Assembly: GCA_020846295.1 (NCBI GenBank)
Contig: JADLEF010000319.1
Coordinates: 1-64,000 of the forward strand
DNA length: 64,000 nucleotides
Reading direction: 5' to 3'
DNA from: Acidimicrobiales bacterium
GTDB taxonomy: Bacteria > Actinomycetota > Acidimicrobiia > Acidimicrobiales > CAIXPF01
The notes beneath the pieces were generated by a model. It was not told the origin of the DNA. It did not search any database and saw nothing but the letters and a program-made list of their open reading frames with translations. The position numbers were made by a program, and so were the translations under genes. The stretch's first letter is position 1. Every line of letters starts with the position of its first letter. This document shows, one piece after another, positions 9,618 through 17,467 of this stretch.

Positions 9618-9862
9618 GGCTGAGCCCGGAACCACCGATGGACTGCGGGGCCATGGGCCGCCGGTGAACAGCTCGGCCGGCGGCTGACCCAGGAACGGGA
9701 ACGTGACGGGCGCACGGCTTGTGGGGTTGTCGGGAAACGGGCCGCATCCGGTCGGTCTCCAGACAACGCGGCGAGGGTGGTCAAGCCGCACGGGCGGCCA
9801 ACGCGACCGCACCTCCCGCAGCGATTCGAACCCACCCCACGGCTGGCGCCGGGCTGCGGGCC

Positions 9863-11065
9863 CTACCCCTTCGGGCGGTGGCGGCCCAGCACCCGCTTGC
9901 CCAGCGAGGTCTTGTGCACCTCGTCGGCGCCGTCGTAGATCCGCGCCGCCCGCTCGTGGCGGTACCAGTGGGCCAGCACCGTGTCATCGGTGACGCCGAG
10001 CGCGCCGTGGACCTGGATGGCGGTGTCCACCGTCTTGAGCATGGTGTTCGCCACCGAGAACTTGATGCCGGCGATCTCATCGCGCGCCGCCTTCGCGCCG
10101 TACCGGTCGATCATCCACGCCGCGTGCAGGGTGAGCAGGCGCGCCCCGCGGATCTCGGTGTCGAGCTCGGCGGCCCAGTGTTGGATCACCTGACGGTCGG
10201 CCAGCGTCGAGCCGTCCACCGCCACCACCCGCTCGTTGGCGCGTTCGCACATGAGGGCCAACGCACGCGACGCGATGCCCAACCAGCGCATGCAGTGGTG
10301 GATCCGACCCGGGCCCAGGCGCTCCTGGGCGATGGCGAAGCCGGCGCCCTCGGCGCCCAACAGGTTCCGTTGCGGCACCCGGCAGTGCCGGTAGATCACC
10401 TCGGCATGGCTGGCGTGGCCCGAGCCGGCGTGACCCATCACGCTGACGTTGCGCACCAGCTCGAAGCCGGGCGTGTCGGTGGGCACGATGATCATCGAGG
10501 CCCGCTGGTGCGGCGGCGCGTCCGGGTCGGTCACCGCCATCACGATGGCGAAGGCGGCCCCGTCGGCGGAGGACGTGAACCACTTCTGGCCGTTGATGAC
10601 GTAGTCGTCGCCGTCCTTCACCGCGGTCGTCTCGAGCAGCACGGGGTTGGAGCCGGCCGTCATCGGTTCGGTCATCGAGAAGCAGCTGCGCACCCGACCC
10701 TCGACCAACGGGCGCAGGAACCGCTCGGTCTGCTCCTCCGTTGCGTGGCGGTGCAAGATCTCGATGTTGCCGGCATCGGGCGCCTGCGAGCCGAACACCA
10801 GGTGCCCCAACGGGGTGCGCCCCAGCGCCTCGCTCAGCAGCCCGTGCTCGACCATGGTCAGGCCCTGGCCGCCGAGCTCGACGGGGTGGTTCGGCGCCCA
10901 CAACTCCATCTGACGGACCTTGTCCTGCGCCCGGCGCACCGCGGCGTCCAGCGTGGCCGGGTCGCCGTGGAGCAGCTCGCCCTCGAGCGGGATCACCTCG
11001 TTGTCGATGAACGTGGTGACCAGATCGAGGATCGTGGTCATCTTCTCGGACAGCTCGAAGTCCAT
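9863..11065 (-). CDS. Acyl-CoA dehydrogenase family protein
   Basis: This is a flavoprotein of the acyl-CoA dehydrogenase fold, acting on an acyl-CoA of unknown chain. FAD/substrate segments are visible as SCFSMTEPMTAGSNP and INGQKWFTSSADGA, followed by the four-helix C-terminal domain (QVHGALGVTDDTVLAHWYR) and a terminal YDGADEVHKTSL, where the catalytic-base region of many family members lies. The ORF opens at 11140, but the ATG at 11065 has GGGAGG 8 nt upstream, giving 400 aa. It converges with the macro-domain gene across 245 bp without recognised genes. Confidence 0.9.
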   Translation of the reverse strand: MDFELSEKMTTILDLVTTFIDNEVIPLEGELLHGDPATLDAAVRRAQDKVRQMELWAPNHPVELGGQGLTMVEHGLLSEALGRTPLGHLVFGSQAPDAGNIEILHRHATEEQTERFLRPLVEGRVRSCFSMTEPMTAGSNPVLLETTAVKDGDDYVINGQKWFTSSADGAAFAIVMAVTDPDAPPHQRASMIIVPTDTPGFELVRNVSVMGHAGSGHASHAEVIYRHCRVPQRNLLGAEGAGFAIAQERLGPGRIHHCMRWLGIASRALALMCERANERVVAVDGSTLADRQVIQHWAAELDTEIRGARLLTLHAAWMIDRYGAKAARDEIAGIKFSVANTMLKTVDTAIQVHGALGVTDDTVLAHWYRHERAARIYDGADEVHKTSLGKRVLGRHRPKG

Positions 11066-11180
11066 TGGATCTGCCTCCCTGGCGGCGGACCCTACGGCCG
11101 TGCGGCGCCCCGTAGAAGGGCCGAACGTCACCACCGCCACCCTGCGCTAGCGGGCCGCCGGCCAGTAGGCTCCGGGGTCG

Positions 11181-11876
11181 ATGCTGTCGGCGGTCGTTGG
11201 GCAAGATCCCGAGCGTGCGAACGCTCACGGGCACCTCGTGCTGCCCCGTCCCCGCTCGTTGGTGCGCCACGCGGTGCCCAACCTCATCGAGGGCAAGCTC
11301 ATCCCCGTGCTGCTGTTCGTGGGCTTCCTGGAGCTTGCCGGCACCACCGGCGCCCTGCTCACCGCGTTGGCCTGGTCGCTCGCCTGCATCGGGTACCGCA
11401 CCGCGACCAAGCGGAAGATCCCCGGCCTCGTCGTGATCAGCGCGCTCGGCCTCGTCGCCCGCACCGTGGTCGCCATGGCCTCGGGCAGCCTGGTCGTCTA
11501 CTTCCTGCAGCCGACGATCACCACCGCGCTGGTCGGTATCGCCTTCGCCGTGTCGGTGCCCCTCGGCCGCCCGTTGGCGGAACGGCTCGCCCACGATTTC
11601 TGCCCGCTGGATCCCGACAGCGCGTCGCATCCGGCCCTGCGCCGGTTCTTCCTCCAGTTCTCGTTGGTGTGGGCGGCGGTCAGCCTGGTCAACGCGGCGG
11701 TGACGCTGTGGATCCTGCTGACCCAATCGCCGACGACCTTCGTGGTGGTGAAGTCGTTCATGGGACCGACGTTCACCGGTGCGCTGCTGCTCGGCGCCGT
11801 GCCGTGGTTCCGTCGCTCGATGCGCTCCGCCGGCGTGGCCGTGCGCTTCGCCGAGATCCCCGCCCGAGTGCGGTGA
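11181..11876 (+). CDS. VC0807-family integral membrane protein
   Basis: This is a multi-pass membrane protein of unknown function. Hydrophobic segments cover about residues 35-60, 80-105, 110-130, 160-185 and 190-205. The wording GKLIPVLLFVGFLELAGTTGALLTALAWSLA and SLVVYFLQPTITTALVGIAF, and the motif RPLAERLAHDFCPLDP, match the VC0807-type family found in actinobacteria. The start ATG has TAGGCT 9 nt upstream and may be leaderless. Its stop overlaps the GTG of the next gene as GTGA. Confidence 0.75.
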   Translation: MLSAVVGQDPERANAHGHLVLPRPRSLVRHAVPNLIEGKLIPVLLFVGFLELAGTTGALLTALAWSLACIGYRTATKRKIPGLVVISALGLVARTVVAMASGSLVVYFLQPTITTALVGIAFAVSVPLGRPLAERLAHDFCPLDPDSASHPALRRFFLQFSLVWAAVSLVNAAVTLWILLTQSPTTFVVVKSFMGPTFTGALLLGAVPWFRRSMRSAGVAVRFAEIPARVR

Positions 11877-12604
11877 CCCCCCCGGCACCCGCCGCGCAGT
11901 TCATCGCCCACCGGGTGGGCAACGACCCGCTCGCCATCGCCGCGTGGGCCGGCCAGGCCGATCTGATCGAGGTCGACGTCCACCTCTGGCGCGGCCGCCT
12001 CGAGGTGCGCCACGCCAAGCGGGCGTGGCCCTTCGCCCGGCTGTGGGAGCGGCGGGCCGGGCTGCTCCCCCGCCACAGCGCGGTGCCCGACCTCGAGACG
12101 GTGCTGGACGTCGCAGCACGGACCGGCAGCGCGCTGTGGCTCGACTGCAAGGGCATCGACCCCCGGCTGTTCCCGCGCCTCGCCACCGCCACCGACGCGG
12201 TGCGCCCGCTGACGGTGTCGAGCAAGTCCTGGTGGTTGCTCGGCCCGTTCTGCCGGCGGCGCGGCGAGGGGGTGCGGGTGTTCCGCTCGGCCGGCAACCG
12301 CCTCGAGCTGCTGCTGGCCCGCCGGCTGCCGTCGCGGCTGCGGCTCGACGGGCTGGTGGTGCACGAGCGGTTGCTCGACGAACGCCTCGTCGCCGAGCTA
12401 CGCGCCGGCGGCCGGGAGATCGTCTCCTGGGCGGTCGCCGACACCGCCCGCGCCGAACAACTGCTGCGCTGGGGCGTGCGCGGGCTCATCCTGGACGACC
12501 GCGCGCTGCTGACGGCGATGCGGTGCGTGCGCCGCCCGGAAGTGCCGGCCACGGCGGCCGTTGCCGAACGGGACGTGCCGGACGGCGGCGTACGCAGCCA
12601 GTGA
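11873..12604 (+). CDS. Glycerophosphodiester phosphodiesterase-like protein
   Basis: This protein has the TIM-barrel GDPD pattern: an opening FIAHRVG, an ExD motif in LIEVDVHL, LWLDCKG, and a C-terminal SWAVADTARAEQLLRWGVRGLILDD. The usual HD pair is not clear; the segment reads RHAKR instead, so activity towards glycerophosphodiesters is uncertain. The GTG start overlaps the preceding stop as GTGA (243 aa). The last 207 bp overlap, antisense, the 3' end of the PAP2 gene. It may act in lipid turnover together with the two neighbouring membrane genes. Confidence 0.8.
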   Translation: MTPPAPAAQFIAHRVGNDPLAIAAWAGQADLIEVDVHLWRGRLEVRHAKRAWPFARLWERRAGLLPRHSAVPDLETVLDVAARTGSALWLDCKGIDPRLFPRLATATDAVRPLTVSSKSWWLLGPFCRRRGEGVRVFRSAGNRLELLLARRLPSRLRLDGLVVHERLLDERLVAELRAGGREIVSWAVADTARAEQLLRWGVRGLILDDRALLTAMRCVRRPEVPATAAVAERDVPDGGVRSQ

Positions 12605-13297
12605 GAGCGCGCCGCCGAGGATGCCGTCCACCACGTAGTGGTTGGCGGTGGCGACCACCGCGAAGGCCATCGCCATCGGGCTGGCCACCGCGAACGTGCG
12701 CACCCACCGCTTCCGGGTGGCCCGCCACAGCGCCACGCCGACGAGCAGGTTCCAACCCACGTGCAGGCTCGGCACCGCCGCGTACTTGTTGACCAGGGCC
12801 GGCGGTTGCAGCACCCGGTAGGAGTGGGACAGCTCGGTCACCGTGTCGAACAGCCCGACGTCGAGCAGGCGGGGCGGGGCCACCGGGTACAGCGAGAAGA
12901 TCACCAGGCCGATGCCCCCGGACAGGAACATGGCGTTGCGCAGCCGCAGGTAGTCCGTCCGGCGGACGTGGTGCAACCACAGCAGCGTGGCGGCGATGAC
13001 CGGCCAGTGGGCCCAGATGTAGACCCAGTTGACCAACGTGGTCAGCGCGGTTCGGCCCAGCACCAGGTCCTGCACCGCGAACTCCTGTTGCAGCCCGAGG
13101 CGACGTTCGAAGGCGAGCACGTCCAACCCGTGCTGCACCGCCTCGAGGTGGTCGCCCTCGGTGACGCCCCGTACCGCGAAGTACAGCACCACCGCACCGA
13201 GGACGAGGCCCACCTCGGTGACGAGCTCGACGAGCGCGTTGACCACCGGGGAGCGCTGATCACGGCCGAGCCGCCCCCACACAGACATCACCGCCAT
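12398..13297 (-). CDS. PAP2-superfamily membrane protein (inositolphosphotransferase-like)
   Basis: This is a multi-span membrane protein of the PAP2/Aur1-like group, which handles phospho-lipid head groups. Visible motifs are NWVYIWAHWPVI, SLYPVAPPRLL, the phosphatase signature YAAVPSLHVGWNLL and HYVVDGILGG. The conserved region ends near residue 235. The last 69 codons lie opposite the end of the GDPD gene and are Ala/Gly/Arg/His-rich, so they are probably unconserved tail. Start codons at 13297 and at the fourth residue are both possible. The substrate is not known. Confidence 0.82.
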   Translation of the reverse strand: MAVMSVWGRLGRDQRSPVVNALVELVTEVGLVLGAVVLYFAVRGVTEGDHLEAVQHGLDVLAFERRLGLQQEFAVQDLVLGRTALTTLVNWVYIWAHWPVIAATLLWLHHVRRTDYLRLRNAMFLSGGIGLVIFSLYPVAPPRLLDVGLFDTVTELSHSYRVLQPPALVNKYAAVPSLHVGWNLLVGVALWRATRKRWVRTFAVASPMAMAFAVVATANHYVVDGILGGALSLAAYAAVRHVPFGNGRRGRHFRAAHAPHRRQQRAVVQDEPAHAPAQQLFGAGGVGDRPGDDLPAAGA

Positions 13298-13347
13298 GGT
13301 AGGAGCGCACTGTGCCCGAGCGCGGCCGTGCTAGAAGCGAAGGCGAC

Positions 13348-15015
13348 ATGGACGAACAGGATCCCTCCTCCGGCGAGGGCGGGCACCGGTGGTGGCGCGA
13401 CGCGGTGGGCTACTCGCTGTACCTGCGTTCCTTCGCCGACAGCGACGGCGACGGCGTGGGCGACCTGCCCGGGCTGCGGGCCCGGCTCGATCACCTCGAG
13501 GCGCTCGGCGTGGACCTGCTGTGGGTCTCGCCGTTCTTCCCGTCGCCCATGGCCGACTTCGGCTACGACGTGAGCGACTACTGCGCGGTCGATCCCCGCT
13601 ACGGCACCCTCGATGACGTGCGGGCGCTGCTCGAGGACGCGCACCGGCGCGGCATCCGGGTCGTGGTGGATCTGGTGGCGAACCACACCAGCGTTGCCCA
13701 TCCCTGGTTCGCGGCCGCCGCCGCCGAGCCCGACGGGCCGTACCACCCGTACTACCTGTGGGGCCTGCCCGGCCCCGACGGCGCACCACCGAACAACTGG
13801 GTCAGCTACTTCGGCGGCCCGGCGTGGACCCACCACCCGGCGAACGGGCACTGCTACCTCCACCTGTTCCTGGCCGAACAGGCCGACCTGAACTGGCGCC
13901 ACGAGCCCGTGCGCGAGGAGTTCGACCGGATCCTGCAGTTCTGGCTCGACATCGGCGTCGACGGCTTCCGCATCGACGCGGCGCAGACCATGGTCAAAGA
14001 CGCTGCGTTGCGACCCAACCCGGCGCGGGCGCCGATGCCCGAGGGCGGCGACCGCCGGCGGCAGTGGGACGCGCTCGAACACCGCCACGACATCGTCCAG
14101 CCCGAGACCGCGGACATCTTCCGTCGCTGGCAGGCGCGCTGCACCCGCGCCGACGCGGTGCTCGTCGGCGAGGCCCACGTCGAGCAGGTGCAGCAGTGGG
14201 CCGAGCTGGTGGACCGCGGTGGGCTCGACCTCGCCTTCTGGTTCGGGTTGCTGTGGGTGCCGTGGGACGCGGCGGCGGTGCGGGCCGCGCTGCGCGGCCC
14301 GATCGACGCGCTCGCCGACCCTGGTCGCATCGCCTGGGTCACCTCCACGCTGGACGATCCCCGAGCCCCGACGCGCTTCGGTGGCGGCGAGCGCGGCCGG
14401 CGCCGAGCGCTGGCGTTGAGCACGCTGGTGTGCGGGTTGCCGGGCGTTCCGTTCCTCTACCAGGGCGAGGAGCTCGGCCTGACCGACGGGGCGGTGCCGG
14501 AGCAGCACCGCGCCGACCGGATCGGCGCCGACGGGGACGAGAGCCGCGACGGCTGTCGCACCCCGATGCCGTGGGCGCCGGGCCCGGCGTTCGGCTTCTC
14601 CCCCACCGGGCGCAGCTGGCTGCCCGACGGCGGTCGCACCGACGCCGACACCGCCGACGCCCAGCGGGGCACGCCCGGCAGCTGGTTCGAGCGCTACCGC
14701 GCCCTGCTCGCGCTGCGCCGCGGCCGCTCGGAGTTGCGGCACGGTCCGTTGCGCTGGCGGGAGGCGACCGCGGCCGGTCTGGTGGCCTTCGAGCGGGGGT
14801 CGCTGCTGGTGGTGGCGAACCTCGGCACCGGGCCGGTCGAGCTCGAGGCCGTGGGGCTCCGGCCGGCCGGCGCCGTGTGCTTCGACAGCCTGGGCGCGGG
14901 ACCGGCGGACGCACCGGCCGGCACGGCAGCCGGCACGTTGGCCGGCACCTTGGCCGGCACGGCAGCCGGGCGCATCGAGGCGGACCAGGCCCTCGTGATC
15001 GAGCTGGAGCGGTGA
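13348..15015 (+). CDS. GH13 alpha-glucosidase / amylase-family hydrolase
   Basis: This is a glycoside hydrolase family 13 enzyme with no signal peptide, so a cytoplasmic alpha-glucosidase-type role is likely. GH13 regions: I DLVANHTS, II GFRIDAAQT with the nucleophile Asp, III LVGEAHV with the acid/base Glu, IV TLDDPR. Region IV normally reads NHD; here the His is missing but Asp and Arg remain. A run of GT(A/L)AG units from a 12-bp repeat lies near the C-terminus. The ATG at 13348 is chosen over a GTG at 13312 (555 aa). Its stop overlaps nagB as GTGA. Confidence 0.88.
   Translation: MDEQDPSSGEGGHRWWRDAVGYSLYLRSFADSDGDGVGDLPGLRARLDHLEALGVDLLWVSPFFPSPMADFGYDVSDYCAVDPRYGTLDDVRALLEDAHRRGIRVVVDLVANHTSVAHPWFAAAAAEPDGPYHPYYLWGLPGPDGAPPNNWVSYFGGPAWTHHPANGHCYLHLFLAEQADLNWRHEPVREEFDRILQFWLDIGVDGFRIDAAQTMVKDAALRPNPARAPMPEGGDRRRQWDALEHRHDIVQPETADIFRRWQARCTRADAVLVGEAHVEQVQQWAELVDRGGLDLAFWFGLLWVPWDAAAVRAALRGPIDALADPGRIAWVTSTLDDPRAPTRFGGGERGRRRALALSTLVCGLPGVPFLYQGEELGLTDGAVPEQHRADRIGADGDESRDGCRTPMPWAPGPAFGFSPTGRSWLPDGGRTDADTADAQRGTPGSWFERYRALLALRRGRSELRHGPLRWREATAAGLVAFERGSLLVVANLGTGPVELEAVGLRPAGAVCFDSLGAGPADAPAGTAAGTLAGTLAGTAAGRIEADQALVIELER
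14917..14964. repeat. Four 12-bp tandem repeats in the GH13 gene
   Basis: Units GCCGGCACGGCA, GCCGGCACGTTG, GCCGGCACCTTG and GCCGGCACGGCA follow in direct succession and encode a GTAAGTLAG-type linker. Confidence 0.9.
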
Positions 15016-15740
15016 GCGACGTGCGGGTCGTGGTGTTCGATGACGCGGAGACGGCCGCCGGCCACGTGGCGGGGCTGCTCCTGGGACGGCTGCGGGCCGA
15101 ACCGGCGAGCGTGGTCGGCCTGGCCGCCGGCAACACCCCGCGTCCGGTCCACGCCCACCTGCGCGCCGAGGCCGGCGGGGCGCTGGCTGCGGCGCACCTC
15201 GTCGGCCTCGACGAGTACGTCGGCCTCGCCGCCGACGACCCGGCCGCCTTCCGCACCCAGTTCCGCCGGGAGTTGGTCGACCCGCTCGGCCTGGCGGCCG
15301 AGCGGTTGCACACCCTCGAAGGCGTCGCGGCCGACCTCCTCGCCGAGTGCGCCCGCTTCGAGGCGGCGCTGGCCGACCTGGGCGGCGTGTCGTGGCAGCT
15401 GCTCGGCATCGGCCGCAACGGCCACATCGGCTTCAACGAACCGGGCACGCCGTTCGACAGCCGCACCCGCCCGGTGCCGTTGTCCGAGACCACCCGACGG
15501 GACAACGCCGCCGCCTTCGCGCCCGACCGCGAGGTCCCCCGCGTGGCGTTGACCCAGGGCATCGGGACGATCCTGTCGGCCCGCAGCCTGGTGCTGCTCG
15601 CCACCGGCGAGACCAAGGCGGAGGCGGTGGCCGCCGCGGTGCAGGGGCCCTGCACCGTCGCCGTGCCGGCCAGCGCGCTGCAACGCCACCCCGACGCCAC
15701 CGTCGTGCTGGACCGCCCGGCGGCGCGGCGCCTGCGCTGA
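15012..15740 (+). CDS. nagB: Glucosamine-6-phosphate deaminase-like protein
   Basis: It converts glucosamine-6-phosphate to fructose-6-phosphate and ammonia if it is a true NagB. Motifs are GLAAGNTP (phosphate loop), VGLDEYVGL, and GIGRNGHIGFNEPGTPFDS; the RNGHIGF version, with Asn where E. coli has Asp, also occurs in Bacillus-type enzymes. The C-terminal LATGETKAEAVAAAVQGP is typical. It is 242 aa with a GTG start in a GTGA overlap with the GH13 gene, so sugar release and amino-sugar use are probably linked. Sugar-phosphate isomerase paralogues are the main alternative. Confidence 0.88.
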   Translation: MSDVRVVVFDDAETAAGHVAGLLLGRLRAEPASVVGLAAGNTPRPVHAHLRAEAGGALAAAHLVGLDEYVGLAADDPAAFRTQFRRELVDPLGLAAERLHTLEGVAADLLAECARFEAALADLGGVSWQLLGIGRNGHIGFNEPGTPFDSRTRPVPLSETTRRDNAAAFAPDREVPRVALTQGIGTILSARSLVLLATGETKAEAVAAAVQGPCTVAVPASALQRHPDATVVLDRPAARRLR

Positions 15741-15745
15741 GCCGA

Positions 15746-15790
15746 CCGCCCCCGGGCGTGACGCCGGGCACGGGCTCGGGTGGGGGGCGG
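15746..15790 (+). terminator. Possible hairpin terminator after nagB
   Basis: CCGCCCCC (15746-15753) can pair with GGGGGCGG (15783-15790) around a 29-nt loop. No T-run follows, so support is weak. Confidence 0.3.
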
Positions 15791-15801
15791 AGGCGCGCCG
15801 C

Positions 15802-15807
15802 TACTGT
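15802..15807 (+). promoter_or_regulatory. Candidate -10 element of a leaderless promoter
   Basis: TACTGT lies 9 nt before the GTG start at 15817, and no ribosome-binding sequence is seen in between. Confidence 0.35.
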
Positions 15808-15816
15808 GTCCCGTTC

Positions 15817-17238
15817 GTGGCCCGCCGCCCTGATCGAGCACCCGAGCAGCACCGCGCCGCGGCCGACGCCGCAGCCCCGAGGACGGTCACCCGGGCGCAG
15901 CAGCTGCTGCTCGGCGTCGCCCTGTTCGGCCTGTTCAGCACGAACTTCAACGTCAGCGTGCTCGCCCTGGTGGTGCCCAAGCTGGTGATCGAGTTCGACT
16001 CGCCGCCCTCGACGGTGTCCTGGCTGGTGGTCGGCCCCACCCTGGCCTACGCCGTGTTCGGCCCGATGGCGGGCAAGCTGGGCGACCTCTACGGTCGCCG
16101 CCGGGTCTACGCCGTCGGGCTGGCCGGCTGCGGCGTGTTCGCGGCGTTGACCGCGCTGTCGCCCAACGTGCTGCTCGCCATCCTGTTCCGCACCACCAGC
16201 GCGGTGTTCGGCCAGTCCACCGCACCGACCGGTATGGCGATCATCAGCGAGGTGTTCCCCCGAGAGCAGCGGGTCAAGGCGTTGGGCTACTGGGGCCTGG
16301 TCATGGCCGGTGGCCCGGTGCTGGGGATGGTGGCCGGCGGCATGGTCATCGACAACGTGGGGTGGCGATGGATCTTCATCGCCCAGGTGCCGTTGACCGC
16401 ACTGGCGCTGTTCGCCGCGCTGAAGGTCCTGCCGGCCGGCCGGCGCCTGCCCGACGTGCGCTTCGACCTACCCGGCACCGTGCTGCTGTCGATCGCCGCC
16501 TTCTCGGTGCTCTTCGCCGTCAACCGGGGCCCGTTGTGGGGCTGGGACCACACCATGGTGCGGGTGCTGCTGGCCGTGTTCCCGCTGGCCGCCCTCGGCT
16601 TCGTGCTGCGGGAGAAGGTGGCCCGCCATCCGCTGCTGCCGTTGCGCTACTTCCGAACCCGGGAGTTCACCATCCCGATGGTGACCCAGGCGTTCTGCCA
16701 GGTCGCGTACCAGGGCGGGTTCGTGCTGATCCCGCTGCTGCTGTCGCAGCTGTACGGGTTCCAGGCGACGAGGATCTCCTTCCTCACCATCGGGCGGCCG
16801 CTGCTGTGGGGCCTGGCCGGGCCGTTGTCGGCGTGGTTGGTGGTCCGCACCGGCAACCGCCGCCTCGTCATGGGCGGCGTCGTGCTCAACAGCCTCGCCT
16901 GCCTGGCCCTCACCCGCATCGGGACGGGCACCTCGCAGCTGGAGATCGTGGCCCTGCTCGGCTTCGCCGGGTTCGGGGTGGGCATCATCGTGCCGCCGTT
17001 GATGGCGATGCTGACCATGGCGGTCGGCGAGCAGGACCTCGGCGTGGCCGCCGCCACCAGCCAGATGATGGTGATGATCGGCTCGGTCGCCGGGGTCCAG
17101 CTGATGCAGGCCATCCAGGTGTCCCGCCTCGACGCCGACGGGATCGCCCGCTCGTACCACACCGCCTTCGTGGTCGCCGCGGCCGTGTCCTCGTTGGCGC
17201 TGCTGTCCGCCGCTGCCATCCGCAAACCGGCGCACTGA
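15817..17238 (+). CDS. MFS transporter, DHA2-type
   Basis: This is an inner-membrane drug/solute:proton antiporter type with about 14 predicted spans. The A-motif GKLGDLYGRRRVY follows the second span, and the antiporter-type segment GLVMAGGPVLGMVAGGMVIDNVGWRWIF matches motif C and the following loop. It is 473 aa, normal for DHA2. The GTG at 15817 is taken as start. There is no adjacent TetR or MarR regulator, so the exported compound cannot be guessed. Confidence 0.88.
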   Translation: MARRPDRAPEQHRAAADAAAPRTVTRAQQLLLGVALFGLFSTNFNVSVLALVVPKLVIEFDSPPSTVSWLVVGPTLAYAVFGPMAGKLGDLYGRRRVYAVGLAGCGVFAALTALSPNVLLAILFRTTSAVFGQSTAPTGMAIISEVFPREQRVKALGYWGLVMAGGPVLGMVAGGMVIDNVGWRWIFIAQVPLTALALFAALKVLPAGRRLPDVRFDLPGTVLLSIAAFSVLFAVNRGPLWGWDHTMVRVLLAVFPLAALGFVLREKVARHPLLPLRYFRTREFTIPMVTQAFCQVAYQGGFVLIPLLLSQLYGFQATRISFLTIGRPLLWGLAGPLSAWLVVRTGNRRLVMGGVVLNSLACLALTRIGTGTSQLEIVALLGFAGFGVGIIVPPLMAMLTMAVGEQDLGVAAATSQMMVMIGSVAGVQLMQAIQVSRLDADGIARSYHTAFVVAAAVSSLALLSAAAIRKPAH

Positions 17239-17254
17239 CGTCGCGCCGGAGCGG

Positions 17255-17373
17255 CAACTGTGCCGAAATGGCGCGGCCGCGGTCGATACCGCTCGGCATG
17301 TCGAGCATCTGCCCTGGTCACAGCTCCGCACGCAGCGTGGCGCCACCGTCGCGTGGACTTTTCGGCACAGTTG
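17255..17373. repeat. 119-bp element bounded by 14-bp perfect inverted repeats
   Basis: CAACTGTGCCGAAA (17255-17268) is mirrored exactly by TTTCGGCACAGTTG (17360-17373), with 91 bp between. A one-mismatch ATACC-N4-GGTAT site (17286-17299) lies inside. No ORF with coding character spans it. It could be a small non-autonomous mobile element, a paired regulatory site or a transcript structure. Confidence 0.7.
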
Positions 17374-17467
17374 GCCCAGCGCAGCACCCGCGGCGGGGCT
17401 CGGCCGGTACCAGCTAGCGTGGCCGGCACGAGGGGGCGCTCGGCGATGCCTCCGAAGGGGGTAGGCC

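Noticed and set aside
9818-9845. GGGTTCGAATC-like stretch on the minus strand that looks like a tRNA T-loop
   Set aside because: The flanking bases cannot form a T-stem and no acceptor, D or anticodon arm is found around it.
9618-9862. Possible gene or RNA in the gap between the macro-domain and acyl-CoA dehydrogenase genes, including CGGCTTG/CAAGCCG arms 60 bp apart
   Set aside because: The arms are only 7 bp, no ORF has coding character, and no strong hairpin is present.
9719-11872. Upstream part of the 961-aa plus-strand ORF
   Set aside because: It is the shadow of the acyl-CoA dehydrogenase and membrane-protein genes; only the final 243 codons, from 11873, make a recognisable protein.
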